Source: Fennellomyces sp. T-0311
Lineage: Eukaryota; Mucoromycota; Mucoromycetes; Mucorales; Lichtheimiaceae
Direction of reading: 5' to 3'
Length of the DNA: 64,000 nt
Assembly: GCA_025266875.1 (NCBI GenBank)
Contig: JALLLT010000004.1
Coordinates: 1,426,001 to 1,490,000, forward strand
The translations under genes were made by a program, and so were the position numbers. Below, piece after piece: positions 23,324 to 35,713 of this stretch (position 1 is the first letter of the stretch; each line of letters starts with the position of its first letter). Below the pieces are notes generated by a model. The model saw only the letters and a list, made by a program, of their open reading frames with translations, ran no database searches and was not told the DNA's origin.

Positions 23324-26300
23324 GCTTAAGAAAGAAGAAATGGGGAAGAAGAGAAACGAGGAGAAGATAAAAAAAATAGATGGCCCGGTTTTAATGTGCT
23401 TTTTCTTTTGGGGGTTGCTCCCCCATCGGCAATGCTGACAAGTTGATGGAAAATGGCCACCAGAAACAACCTTGAAAAAAAGACCGCTGCGAATAGGGAG
23501 CTCAGCGCTCAAACACGCACCCGCCCATTCTTGCACCGCGCGCTCCGCGAATGTGACATCAACGACATCAACCGATCATTTGTGTACTATGTATCCTGCT
23601 GTGCATTTTGCTATAAAATGACGCATGGCCGGAACCCGCCTTCCGTTTTTATTATTGATCATCACTGGCATTCCCGGAGTTTTGTTTTTCTCACAAGATT
23701 ATCCCTTTAGACACTTTGTCGGCTTAATCCGGCAAACCACAAACTGGGGACTTTTTTGTCCGGGTGATCGGTAAATTCGTTGCCATGGTTATCTCTCTCT
23801 CTGTATGTGTGTGTGTGTGCGGTGATACAATCAAGGTTTTGGGTATATCGTCTATGCCGACACAGTGAAACGTACTTTGGTTCGGCTGAAAAAAGCTGCT
23901 GCAATTCCATGAGAAGGCTTCAATCTTATTCGTTCAGTATTGCGCCTCTTTCGCAGGTCAAATGAGGTGAACATTTTTGCTGCAACAAAGCGTCACATTG
24001 CGTTGTACAGCAACAATGTTTTGCCCCTGTATAAACCAAGGACACAAACCGTATCACCGCTCCATGGTTTATCAAACTTTTTGGTCTCCCTCCTCCGCCA
24101 ACCCCAGTCACTAGACTTGTGTACATTTGATTTCCCTTGGCGTTCAATATATACGTCAACAAGGGAACTTAGGAGCAAAAACATGCTTGCTACACTGCAT
24201 AATATGCGACAACAACAAAAAATTGTGGGAGAAACTCTGTGGGGAGATATATGCAGAAAAAAAGTAAGGTTTGGAGCATATACTGAGTATCACAAAGTAA
24301 CCGATCCTGTAACACGCTTTGTACACTCTTTTGATAAATTTTTTTTCCACGAGTGAGAAAATCAACGGGTGACACAATAGAAAGTATCGTTTTGTCTACA
24401 AGGATCTTCTATCTCTCTCTCTCTTTTCTCACTCGTTTTAATTATATTTTTCATGCAGGATCGGCGTTCGACGCACGAACGTATACAGAAAAGATACTGC
24501 AGCAAATTGTTCTTCACGCATTCACTAGACTGACAATAGCCAATAACGAGTCTCACCCATACTTATTAAAGCACATAGCAATGTAATCTTCTGAGTTCAC
24601 ATTATTCTAATTGGTATGTGGCCAAGGAGAGCCCGTGGTATTGAATTACTTTTCACTGCAAGCTGCAAATGCACATACTGTCGGTCATTTTCAAATCTGA
24701 CAGTACTATGAGAATGCAAGCGTCTGCACAGATCATAGCCATACCTTTCTTTGGATTTCGAATGCATGATATTAACCCCGGTTGGCATTACTCTCTACTC
24801 CTTAATTTAGTTGTGGTCAGCATCAATGTCAAACGAGCTTTTTGAGTGACAAACAAAAACTTCATCAGCAGATCTAAAGTGTTTGAAGTCTTATATGTCT
24901 ATTACTCTTAGTCACATAAAGCAAGTTAAATACGTACCCATATTTTTACTTTGCTCATCAGGTAAGCCGTATCATAGATGCTCATCTGTCCATGTAAAAG
25001 TGTATATTTATATGCATTAGCAAAGTTCTCGGTACTAATTACTGCAGGGCTTTAGTTTTTATTCCATGAAATTAGACATTGTGCTAACGTCTTATTCAGC
25101 ATTTCAAGCGTCGTCAGATTGCCCACTGATGTTTAAAGTGATCAATATTGCCCACATACATCATGAAGAACGTACGCAATACGGAAAATGCCATGAAAAC
25201 CTTAGTTTTCAATAGCAAATCGTTGGACAGTGGAACTTAGTGATGCTTGGACGAACCCGGGCTTTGTGGCACACTGCAAATATTTGAAAATCAACATCCA
25301 ACCCTATTAAAACGGTTCAATAAATGCGCTGCACATATTCTGCGAAAGCAGATACGTATACATAACTTCACTCAATATGAAAAACATTCGATGGTTGGGC
25401 AAGCAATTCTGGTAGCGACTTTATGCGTGAATGACGTAGCTCTTGTACATTTCTATCTCATCTGTAGTCCGTCTGATCGTGCTACACCGGACGCTTCCCG
25501 TTCCTCCGGCGAACTCCATTAAACGAATTATGCTTTTCCCAGAAATCGTTGTAATTACACCGCCCCACTTTGTAGTATTTGTTTCCATTTTAATCCTATT
25601 TATCAGAAAGATAATTCTTACGAAAACATGGTATTTTTCAAACCCCTGTTAGGAAACACAAACCCGGTCCACCAAGTACGATGCAAATAATAGGGCTATA
25701 AGAAAGATTATGATCCGTGTCGTAGTTACGCATGCAATATTCTCCCCATGGAATTCGGAAGGATACTTTGATACGAGGGTCATTGGCCATACTGATGCTA
25801 AACAATGTCATTAGTGCGTCGAGCACTGGCCGACTAAGCTTCCCTTCCTTAACTTACAAATGTTGAATAATAGGTTCTGTGATGCGGAAATCGACCTCTG
25901 TTTGCGCACAAGTCAGCTGTTTATGAATTCTCCTTAGAGCCTAGTCTAGAACAGCGGTTGTTTGTGGCGAGCTTTTGGTGACTTCACGAAGTTGAGCGAA
26001 CACTTCCGATAGTGGCGGTGGTGCTCTTCTCACCAAAGTAGTGAAGGTATTTTCGAGTGCCAACATCTCATTATCAGATAGGTACTTTTTCAATAACTTC
26101 GGAACATTTCTCGACTTTTAATCCAAGGTAAAAAAGAAAAGTTGAGCAATCCTGTTGATACGTATAAATGTTTGCGAGAACACCGTATCCTTATATACAA
26201 AAGCTTTCACATGCTATTTTTTGTCTGTCTTTTGAGATCTCATCGGCATTGTAAAAAATATCAGTTGCGTTTTCTTTCCACTTAGAGGAGTAAGAGGTAG

Positions 26301-26810
26301 AACCTTCAGATGTGGAGGAGGAGGATGAGATGATGATTAGCGCTCTCATATTGTGATAAATTATTCAATCCGCGCAATTTTTTTGTTTCATCTTGTAACG
26401 AATAAATCAGCAAAGACGAGAAGCAAAAATTCGGAGGCGGGGTTGTCAACTTATACCCAGCTACCCGGGTAGTATAAAGCATGTATCAGCGATACTCACA
26501 AGAAATAGATATGAAAACCCATGATTTCTTTCAAACTCTGTGGTTGAAGGTCATGAATTGATAAGGAAGAAGGACTGCTCAGCGGGTGTCTTGGAACCGG
26601 TGGTAAAACAATTCTACCGATCTAAAATGAAACTAAGTGAAATAAGTTTTGACAGCGATTATCATATGGCAATAATACAGAAAAATAGAAAAAGCTGACA
26701 AGAACAAGTGTGATATTTTGGAAGACATCACGTCCGATAACTAAAACTTGGTATCACTAGCCCGTCAAAGTCAGTATTCAATGGTATAGTAGTTTGGACA
26801 GCACGGAATA
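23324..26810. other. Long region without a supported gene
   Basis: 3.5 kb upstream of the cyclin gene. Frames of 60-138 codons exist (for example 23940..24356 on the plus strand), but none shows a domain, sensible splice structure or conserved motif. Short CT/GT microsatellite tracts occur near 23790..23820 and 24405..24425. A 12-bp palindrome, CTACCCGGGTAG, is at 26460..26471. Confidence 0.45.
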
Positions 26811-27164
26811 TCATAACGAATGGAAGAGCAATATGGTTACGTGAGTAACTTCTCGAATACCTATCATATCATCCCAAGTAACTGCTAGTACACGGGTATA
26901 ACCAACAAAATTATACATGACTTTATTAAAGAAATTTTTAATCGGAAGTTCACTATGGTACATTTGCGGATCATCAGTTACACATACGTCAAGCAAAATA
27001 GGTGCAGATAGCAAATGTAATGTTCTTAATATAAAATAATTGCGCAGTGTCCGTGATCTTGCATCTTTTGCCACAAGCAACATCTGGGTAGGAAAAGTAT
27101 GCCGCAGTTTATAGTGTAATCTGGTAACATGGATGGCAAAAAGAAAAGCATTTCTTGCACGCAT
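26811..27164 (-). CDS. Hypothetical 117-residue ORF
   Basis: ATG-started frame of 117 codons with moderately hydrophobic character (IKNFFNKVMYNFVGYTRVL near the C-terminal half). No domain recognised, no intron needed, and no neighbouring gene to suggest a role. It lies in otherwise empty DNA, so it may be a relic or chance frame. Confidence 0.2.
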   Translation of the reverse strand: MRARNAFLFAIHVTRLHYKLRHTFPTQMLLVAKDARSRTLRNYFILRTLHLLSAPILLDVCVTDDPQMYHSELPIKNFFNKVMYNFVGYTRVLAVTWDDMIGIREVTHVTILLFHSL

Positions 27165-27654
27165 GAACCTTCATGTATAACGGACTATTTCACTTCTTAT
27201 ATGTAGATTCTTATTTTTACGTACGTAACTTGGTAGTGATGATATTTTACTACGGTCCACGGTTGGTATCTTTATTGATGAACAAATCTCCGCCGAATCA
27301 ACACTACTACATATCCAATCAATCGCATCCATGTAAGCGCTAGAAATTCTGATTTCAGTAACAGAAAAAAAAAGTATATTTTACACCAACTTACCATAAG
27401 CAAATGGAGCATATGATCGGATATAGGATAGGAGCGTTGCATACAGCGGAAAAATGCTCTTCAATAAGTATCATACTCTCCACAACGTCGTTAAAGTCAC
27501 CTACCAAGTAAGAGTGGTTGATGCTTCTACCCGAAGGCCACACCAACCACAATCGCCGACGATGTTGCTGCCTGTACCGTGGCAAGACACAGCACTTTTT
27601 AGATTGGTACGTTGCCCTACCACCAGGACAGCAGCGGCGAAGGAAAGACACTTG
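27165..27654. other. No gene seen
   Basis: 490 bp before the tandem array. Overlapping short frames on both strands (27391..27690) are mutually shadowing and show no domain. Confidence 0.4.
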
Positions 27655-27807
27655 AAAACTGATTCATTGATAAAACTGGATCATCTGTAAAACTGGTTCG
27701 TTGATAAAACTGGTTCATCAGTAAAACTGGTTCATTGTTAAAACTGGTTTATTGTTAAAAATGGTTTATTATTAAAAATGGTTCATCAGTAAAACTGGTT
27801 CATTAAT
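27655..27807. repeat. 17-bp tandem repeat, nine copies
   Basis: Nine consecutive 17-bp units with consensus AAAACTGGTTCATTGAT, no gaps, with 0-4 substitutions per unit. The central CTGGTT is the best kept part. It stands alone in non-coding DNA, about 0.95 kb before the DCAF12-type gene. Confidence 0.92.
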
Positions 27808-28762
27808 AAAAGATTTTCAAGCGAAACGGAAGCACCCGATGATATATCACGGACACCGCGCCGTAAATAAATGCTGATGTCCCTACGTACATTCATTCAG
27901 AACATAGCTCCACCTATGGCATCGCGTCAACAGCTGCATGATAAGCAAGTTATTGATAATTGGAAGTAGGATACTGACGACACGGCATGGCATTTGAGTC
28001 TTCTTAGCTGTTTATGTAAGTGTTGATTTTGCGAATATTTGTTCGTAAATAAAGATACTCTATGAATTGCTCGCCTTGTCACGTATGATAGCACGCGCTT
28101 CATACTGTAACTGCCAAGTCCTGCTTAACTACTACCGCTTCTTCTATTACCTACATAATAGATTATTGAATTCGGGTTCTCAGTATCAAAATACTTATCA
28201 ACAGGAATTTTTAGCTGAAAAGCACTCTACTCACAGAGTATAAGAACATAAATCATGACTATCGGGGAGACGCGCTTTATTGATTTAGACAGAGATGTCA
28301 AATACCAACAAGACAGGGTCTCCGCCCTTTGCAAGATACCACGCTTGAGATTGGATGTGAGTCCCACAGTCATCTTCCAACAATAAAGTATGCTGTTTCA
28401 TGTAGGCCAAAGACTCAGTAGCAAGATACCTCCTATGTGTACTGTATGGGCGTAGGAAAGAGGTAAATTTCATCTCATGTACGCTATGTACACATAATTA
28501 TAAAGGTCAGGTCAGCGTATGGCCATGAATTTGTATCAAGAACTCGATGTCCATTCAAACAATTTCTATTCCTGTATGGTACGATAGCTACATACCTCAA
28601 TGTGTGTATGTCACGTGCTGCTTGTTGGGTATAACAAATTAGAAATTTAAGGGCCCCTTGTTCATGAGACGAAATAATTTTCCAGGTGGGTTACAAATCT
28701 TAAAAAAGTTATCCTTGAAATAAAAAGAGTGTCCACCTTGCTTGTACTGTTACCAAAAATCT
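27808..28762. other. Intergenic, no gene seen
   Basis: About 950 bp upstream of the DCAF12-type gene. Nothing beyond AT-rich sequence was recognised. Confidence 0.5.
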
Positions 28763-30302
28763 ATGTCAGCAACAGTACTTTTTGGAGGCCACAAATCTGT
28801 TTATGATTTTTTACAAAGGCGTCGACGAGGACAACCGTTCCGACGAGTAGAAGAGCAACATAAAATCTTGCAAGCAATACACACACGCTCCGTCGCAACT
28901 CTGACTGAGAACCCAATTGATCTCAAAGATCATGATAAGATTTTCACTTCTGCATGGATTAGTACGTTTCCTCTATCAACGCCTTAATAATTGACACCAA
29001 CTCATTCGTTATGAAAAACAGGTACCTCGAAAGTCGTCGTTGGTACCAAGGAAGACAAGGTACTATACTATTGCCCGTTATTTTTATTTGTAAAAAAGAG
29101 CAATCAGTTTATTTACATCGTAAACAAGCTTTTAGTGATTGATATCATCAACCCTAGAGAATCAACTAATGTTCCACTGATAAAGTATCGCGAATTGCCT
29201 TCAGCACCGTCCACATCATCATCTCAGCGACAGAATAAAAGTAATGAGTCAGCCAGGGCGGCACAAACTAAAGAAAGCAACGACGAGAGCACTGTTTATA
29301 TGCGCGAACCTGTTACACCAAGCAGTCTTCCGTCACTACAGCGTTTTCAACAGAAAAAATGCGAAGGTATTCGAGGACTTTCCGTTAATCCGTCCAAGAC
29401 GTTGCTTGCAGTCGGATTAGCCGATCCTCCCGTGGTGATGGTCTATCATCTCCCAGATTTTACACCAGCAGGCATCACCATTCGTACCCATCGTGATGCA
29501 GTCTTTAGTGTGCAGTGGCTTGATGATATCACGTTTGTCACGGGATCACGCGATGGGTCGCTCGGTTTATGGAAACTCACAGACGACGACGGAGTACAAC
29601 AACATATCTCACTAGTTTGGACTAGCCATACAGCTGGATTTGCACCACGTATACGAGACACTAAACTAACTGCTCCTCATACAGCAGCAAGCTTGGCTGT
29701 CAACGGTATCGTACAAATTTGGGACTTGAACGAATGTGAGAAGGTATATTTTTTTTTAAAAAAAATGCCAGCACTTTTTTTAAAGAGAAGTTAACAAAAT
29801 GTTCTAGCTCAGGGACATACAGTTACGGCATACGAAAGAACTGGTGTGTATGGCAGCACAGCAACAAGGAAATTTATTAGCAATTGGATCCCAAGAGCAC
29901 GTTACCTTAGTAGACTCTCGACTCTCACTGACTGCTTCAGCTGCACAAGAATTTCAGTCGCAGGATCAGGATTGGGGCGTACGGTCGTTAGCATTTCAAG
30001 GACATATCGTTACATGCGGCGGTGGGTTTGGCCGGGTTTCATTCTACGACATACGTAACAAGGCTTTTATAACCTCATTTGGTTCGTCCATTACCGATCC
30101 ACCCTCCTATTGTTCCGTATCATCTGGATGGCTGGATGAGGGGAGCCCAGTTTACCAAACTTACTTTTATGGACAGCATCGCCTCACACCACAAGCTGTC
30201 TACACCTTGGAGTACAGTCCAGATGATTCGCGAAAATTGTTCACCGCTGGGGGACCAATACAGAATTCGTTACGGGGCTGCTATGCGGCCGTATGGAGCT
30301 AA
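28763..30302 (+). CDS. DCAF12-type WD40 protein
   Basis: Four exons, 28763..28961, 29022..29059, 29129..29743 and 29808..30302 (introns 60, 69 and 64 nt), give 448 residues; human DCAF12 has 453. The order of motifs matches that family: YDFLQRRRRGQPFRR, VEEQHKILQAIHTRS, KIFTSAWIS then KVVVGTKEDK, LSVNPSKTLLAVG, FSVQWLDDITFVTGSRDGS, LGLWKLTDD, LLAIGSQEHVTLVD, GVRSLAFQGHIVTCGGGFG, VSFYDIR and LFTAGGPIQNSLRGCYAAVW. The C-terminus ends WS, as in the human protein, where the C-terminal region forms part of the propeller. In animals DCAF12 is a CUL4-DDB1 substrate receptor for C-terminal degrons; a similar role here is inferred. Confidence 0.9.
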
Positions 30303-30500
30303 TTTCTCCTCGTCGTTATGTACTTTGCTTAAAGCATAGTAAATATAGTAATAGAACTTGTACAGCAATGAGTAAACTTATTCCATGCAATGGACCACGT
30401 ATTCATGTCTTTGAAGCAAATGTATGTTGTAGTAAATTGAGGTATGTATGTTATAATTGGCTATTGATAATAGGGTGGATCAACTTTACGACACAAGGTA

Positions 30501-30811
30501 GTTGAAAAAGTATTGGTTTTATTGGGAAGACTATGATATTTGCCCCTATAGGGATGTGGTCGCTTCCTTGCGGTACAAATGTATAGATACAAAAATAAAG
30601 GAGCTGATGCCATGTCTGAAAAAACCCTAATTGGGAAAAAGACAGGCGTGTGCAGTAGAAGGTTATTATAAAGTAGTGCGAAGAAAAGAACTGGGTAGGC
30701 ATGATGTCAAATAAAATTGCTAGGGATATAAAAGTGTGACCCCTCTATGGGTGATTTCTTGTGGTTGTGGGTGCGCTGCCTTGTAGGGCCTCTTCTGGCG
30801 CGGGTTCGTCC
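30501..30811. mobile_element. SINE-like element, copy B
   Basis: 311 bp flanked by a perfect 13-bp direct repeat, ACGACACAAGGTA, at 30488..30500 and 30812..30824. It is homologous in several blocks to 13921..14271, which has a different 14-bp flanking repeat, so the repeats are target duplications. It lies just downstream of the DCAF12-type gene. Element class is inferred from the long duplication, and orientation is unknown. Confidence 0.7.
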
Positions 30812-30824
30812 ACGACACAAGGTA

Positions 30825-32511
30825 AAGTAAAGGGTTAAGCAAGGTGGGCAAACCAAATGGAAAATAAGTGTAAGCTATTTGATTTGCGAATATCAACAAT
30901 AAAGTCCAAGTAGCTGCTTGAATGCCATGAAATCAATTTATTCCAATTGATGCAGCTAGTGATCTGTATGTTTTTTTTCTGAATATCATACTAATTCGAG
31001 GATAATGATGTCGCATACTGGTGCTCTATGTTCCAACACATGGCAGGCATGTAGATCATAGTTATATGACTTTGATATTATCCTAAGTTAAACGATAATT
31101 ATAGACCTTTAATCGGCCCTCTTGACGTTGTGGTGTGCTGCTTTCACATACCATTACCGCAACCAACAGCTCAAAATATCAGACCAGGCAAATGCTATCT
31201 TGCCATTTTATCGGTATCATTGCACTACGCATCTCGATCTGATCCTGGGTACAATAGTGATCTCAGCATCGTGGTATCTATGAACAAATTTTTGTGGGAA
31301 AGTTGTCAAACGGGATGGTTCTATATTTAAAAATATCTTCCATTTCATCGTAGAGTCTAAAGATCTTCCAAGGATTTTGTAGTTCTGCTCGCCTGTTTGC
31401 TGTGATTGATATGATGCATTTGCTAAATTGTCGGGAATAATATTGGTACCCGTTGCGAGGTGTATATTCTATCGCCAACTTGGGCATGTTGATGGTATGT
31501 TGATTGTATGCTGTCTGTCACCATGCTTGAGGATTCGTTGATTCTATGGAGACGTACGTACCAAAATATGAAAATGAACGCGGTATCAATAAAGCCATCC
31601 AAAATACGGAAGATAAATGACGGTATCTAAATAACACTGGCTCAATCGCACGTCTGCATTCTTCAAAAAATACGGTATATGAACGTGAAGAAGAGAAGGT
31701 GTTCGGCTGGTGCACCAAGCAACTGTTCGATTGGATTAAATACCGTAGTGTAGGACAGCTGCTGACAAGTCACAGTCCCTTGCGGATGTATTATGAGAGA
31801 GAGAGCCAAGGACAACGTGATCCAGAAACTATGCGGCGGGGTTAAAGCTCCTGGGGTAAACACTCATCCAATGATATGGGAAGTTAAGCAACTCCACACC
31901 ACTATTATGCCAAGCAAAATCGTTACACAAAATGTGGCGGGGTTAAAGCTACTGGGGTAGTGACTCCTCCAATGAATGTTAAGAGTTAAGCTGCTGATGT
32001 CTTAGCCGCGGGACGAATATCGGAGTGGAAGATAAAAAGATGCGCTAGTCAGAAGGGCCTAACATCTTAACGAGGTTAAGTCATTCACGTAATGTTGCAT
32101 TTGCAGACCATTTTAGCTTTTTAGCTTAAAAATAACTTTTTCCTGCAAATGTAACGTAATGGCGATCTCGAATAGCAAAGCATGGACTCAATTAAGACTA
32201 CTTGAGGAAGAGATGCACTCCCAAGTAGATCGTTCCGGGTCCTAAATCTACGATAAAAAATAAAGTTCTGTGGTTTAGACTTGGACGTTCTCAAGCGTTC
32301 TGCGCGCCATGGATGGGCTTATATTTGTGAAGCCTTATCCAAGCCGGCGTTACATTACCTTTTGCTTCAGAGCTTAACCACACCAGTCACATGCACAGAG
32401 TGGGGGAATATTTCATATCTGCAGCATTAGAACACCAACTCTCTTTTTCCGTTATTCTTTATTACTATTGTTACCTTAAACACGTTGCCGAGACAATAAC
32501 CGCGCACGACA
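30825..32511. other. Intergenic with one imperfect duplication
   Basis: 1.7 kb without a supported gene. It contains two copies of a roughly 60-bp block (31832..31892 and 31933..31995) sharing GGCGGGGTTAAAGCT(C/A)CTGGGGTA and a following TCCAATGA, about 101 bp apart. The right end must hold the F-BAR gene promoter. Confidence 0.5.
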
Positions 32512-35260
32512 ATGGCAACCATTCTATCAGCACCCCCTCCCAGCGCCACACCTCGCATGTCTGACCATTTCTGGGTACGCATGCCGCAGTTTTATTTTTC
32601 GCCACACATTCACCGGCGAGTTTGTTTGATAATAGGCTAATGACAATACTGCGCTCAACCATATTCTGGATCGACTCATGAAATCGAAACGCACGTGTGA
32701 AACAATTCTGAAAATGTTTGAGAAAAGGTTTTTTCTGCCAGCCTTTGCGAAAGGAGGTGTGTTCATAATGCCTTTTTCATAGAGCACACATTGAGCAAGA
32801 TTACGGCGAGCAACTATTGAAATTGTCGCAAATACGGTTGTCGGAATGCGAGGAATCGTCGAGCACCTTTTCAGAAACATTACAAAGCATACCGACTGCG
32901 ACAGAAGCGGCGGCCCGGGCGCATATTGATCTTGCCCAGCAAATACATCATCTGTTGGAAGCCCCACTATCAGCTTTTATCAGAGAGCAAAAGGCAGTGC
33001 GCAAATCGGTAAAGTACAAAGGGGTTGCAGGTCTTGGCATTGCATCTGATAACAATAAAATAAAAAGACCATGTCAGAAATTGACAAGATCCAGAACTTG
33101 CGGTACATGCATCTGGATAACGTAAAACGGGTAAGGATCCAGCGCTTTCAATAAGCTTAATGCGCGTGCGCACGCAAGATACATCCAAGCTGACATGAAG
33201 CACAGGCGCGTCATGCGTATCTGACTGAATGTAACAACCTTAAGAATCACGCAGCGGATCGACCAGCAGATGAGCTGATGCAGGTATGGACTCCATCAAG
33301 GGCAATCCAGATCGCATCGCTAACGAATACGTACAGATGAAGCAGAAGACCGCGACAGTAGGTAGGGCATCGTCGGCACCAACCTGTGCTTGTTCGCATA
33401 GGCTAAAGCCAGCTTCGTAGACCATGACTATAAGTTATCAGTAGGAATTCTAGAATCTGTTACAAAAAATTGGATAGAACAATGGAAGGAGTCGTGTAAC
33501 ATATTCCAGGAATTGGAAGAAAAACGGTTGAGCTATCTTAGCGGGACGCTCCTTGCGTAAGTGCGGTTAAGTCTCCACACATGAGACTGATGCGATGGAT
33601 CTAGATATGCAAACATGATATCGAACGTCTACACGCTTGATGATCAGGTAAGAAAGACATGGTCCCGAGCGAGCGACAGTGGGCTAACTCTGAAATGCAG
33701 TCTTGTGATCGAATTCGAAGTGCGCTGGACAATCTGGATATTGTCGCGGACATCAATGGATTCATTCAATCAAAAGGGACAGGAACCACAGTGCCAGGTT
33801 TGTGTTATTTTTGGACTAGCCATTGTTACCAAGGTTTCTGATTGTATCACCCAGAGTTACCGAAATACACATGCCACCACGATTTCGACGAGATCCCCGA
33901 GCCCACCGTTCAAGTAAGCCCTCGCACGGTTCGCGAAATCAATATACCAGTAAAAGATGAAGAGCTTCGGTCAGTAAATGATCAATTGCGCAAGTTGCCG
34001 TCGTCAAGGCCGCAGACTGCTGAGAGCATGGTGCGAAATACGTTTTGTTGCGCTTTTGGATGGATCTAACCCGAGCTATTTTTCTACGCTAGCGTGAGAA
34101 GGACCCACCGTCTCCTATCCGAACAAGCAGAGAGAATGCTGAAGCCGAAATGTAAGCACAGAATGAGAGGAGAGCCAACCCAACTAATGTATCTCAATTA
34201 GACCAGCCGCGGAGAAGCTCCAGGAAAAAGCACTACCCTCACTCCCGCCAAACCGATGGCACAAAGAGGTAGAGTGTTTATATATCGGGAAGACGGGGGT
34301 TGTTAATAGATCAGTCGAGCAGAACAACGTATATACCACCCAAATCGATCTCGGCCATACAGACCAGCCAGCGATCGACCGAGGTCAGCCTATAGTCCAT
34401 GACATTAATGCCAGTTTCACCAATGACCGTCTGAAAATAGATATCGACGACTACCACCTAGCAACCATTCAGCGATCACCTACATCCATCCCCTATCCCC
34501 ATGAGCCAGTAGTCGACCAACGCGCGACGACCAATGCATCCAGCCCACACCTGCCGTCCGCTGCTACGAGAACAACGCAACCCAGGACGCCTAAGGGCCT
34601 GTCATCTCCCGCTCCCGAACATGGGCGCCAGATGCCAGTGACGGCTCCCGTTGTTCAGCACCCCACGGCCGGGTTCAGAGTGCACGACGAGCCATTTCCA
34701 CGCAAAGGCAAGAAAAAAAACAAGCATTATTCTGTGTTCCCTTTCCTGAAAAAGAAATCCGACCCAACCGATGACCATGTAAAGCCGCGATTCTCGCTAG
34801 GAATGCTAAGCCAGAAAAAAGAGGAGAAACGGTCGCCCACCAGCTCAGCACATACCTCGCCGCAGAGCGTCTCGTTCCCTAATCACACCTACTCCACGTC
34901 GCCTGTGGAGCATCGCTACAACACCATTTCTTCGCGGCTGACCCTGGAGGACGGCACTCCGGTGATTGAATACGGTAACTTGGTGTACCATTAGCGTTGG
35001 TATTTGGCTGACCAATGTTATTTTAGTGAAAGCACAGTGGAGCTATGATGCAAAGGTAGTGCAAGACACAACTTCGTGGACAAAGGAGACTAAACCATAT
35101 ATAGATCAGCTCGGAGATCACATTCGCCAAGAATGACATACTGGCCGTGATTGAGAAGAAGGGAGACGGGTGGTGGGATGCACAGATCGTGCACAGCGAC
35201 AAGCAGCCACATTTTGCAAGAGGGTTGGTGCCCGGAAACTATATGGCGACGTATTCTTAG
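32512..35260 (+). CDS. F-BAR and SH3 domain protein (Cdc15/Imp2/Hof1-like)
   Basis: Membrane-curving scaffold of the type that organises the cytokinetic ring or endocytic sites. I find 15 exons: 32512..32574, 32636..32727, 32783..33008, 33068..33130, 33206..33283, 33337..33361, 33442..33556, 33605..33647, 33701..33797, 33855..34030, 34093..34151, 34202..34273, 34310..34974, 35027..35055 and 35105..35260. The product is about 652 residues, all phases consistent. F-BAR about residues 16-270: DHFW, ILDRLMKSKRTCETILKMF, RAHIEQDYGEQLLKLSQ, FIREQKAVRKS, VKRARHAYLTECNNLK and WKESCNIFQELEEKRLSYL. A long basic, Pro/Ser-rich linker follows. The last 61 residues are an SH3 domain with AQWSYDA, GDGWWDA and GLVPGNYM. 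The 36-nt intron at 34274..34309 is unusually short and its donor is the least certain. Confidence 0.88.
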
Positions 35261-35299
35261 CGTTTTGTAATAATTACGTATATATAAAAAACTTTTTTA

Positions 35300-35614
35300 T
35301 TATCGATGTGACGCATGGTCTTCGTCTTGATAGCCTGTCTCTGCATCCCACGCGCCTTCGTTGTCGCCTTCTTCCACCGCTGGCGTGCCGGATGACGAGG
35401 ACATTGTGGACTTGCTGCTGCTATCGTCCCGTTTGGCATTCAACTTGTCCAGCTTCTCGGCGGTCTCCTTGCGCTTCTGCATCATGGCAGCGAATTCTTT
35501 CCACGGCATGTTCATGTAGCGTTTCTGCTGCGCGGGTGTGACGATAGACGGGTCCTCATCGATCAGATTCGGGACCTTCTTTAGCCTCTCCAGATGAGAA
35601 TATCCTGGATCCAT
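35300..35614 (-). CDS. Conserved-looking small protein, 104 residues
   Basis: Single-exon ORF from the ATG 35612..35614. The N-terminal 65 residues look structured: HLERLKKVPNLIDEDPS, then PAQQKRYMNMPWKEFAAMM and a charged helix KRKETAEKLDKLNAKRDD. The rest is Ser-rich then acidic (EEGDNEGAWDAE). I do not recognise the family. Its 3' end is only 39 bp from the F-BAR stop codon (convergent). Its start is 99 bp beyond the ABC-F stop codon, on the same strand. It is probably real because codon use is coherent and both neighbours leave exactly this space. Confidence 0.6.
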   Translation of the reverse strand: MDPGYSHLERLKKVPNLIDEDPSIVTPAQQKRYMNMPWKEFAAMMQKRKETAEKLDKLNAKRDDSSSKSTMSSSSGTPAVEEGDNEGAWDAETGYQDEDHASHR

Positions 35615-35713
35615 TGTTGAAGCGAAACAAGATGAAGAAAGAAAGAAACGGAGTTTCGGAAACTTTTATTCCCTCGCAAAAAAAGAAACATTGCCTAATG
35701 CGTATGCCATGTT

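Noticed and set aside
23453..23710. 85-codon frame upstream of the cyclin gene
   Set aside because: Composition is erratic and it overlaps the likely cyclin promoter; no supporting signal.
23940..24356. 138-codon plus-strand frame as a gene
   Set aside because: It starts at TTG, has no domain, no splice support and overlaps equally long frames on the other strand.
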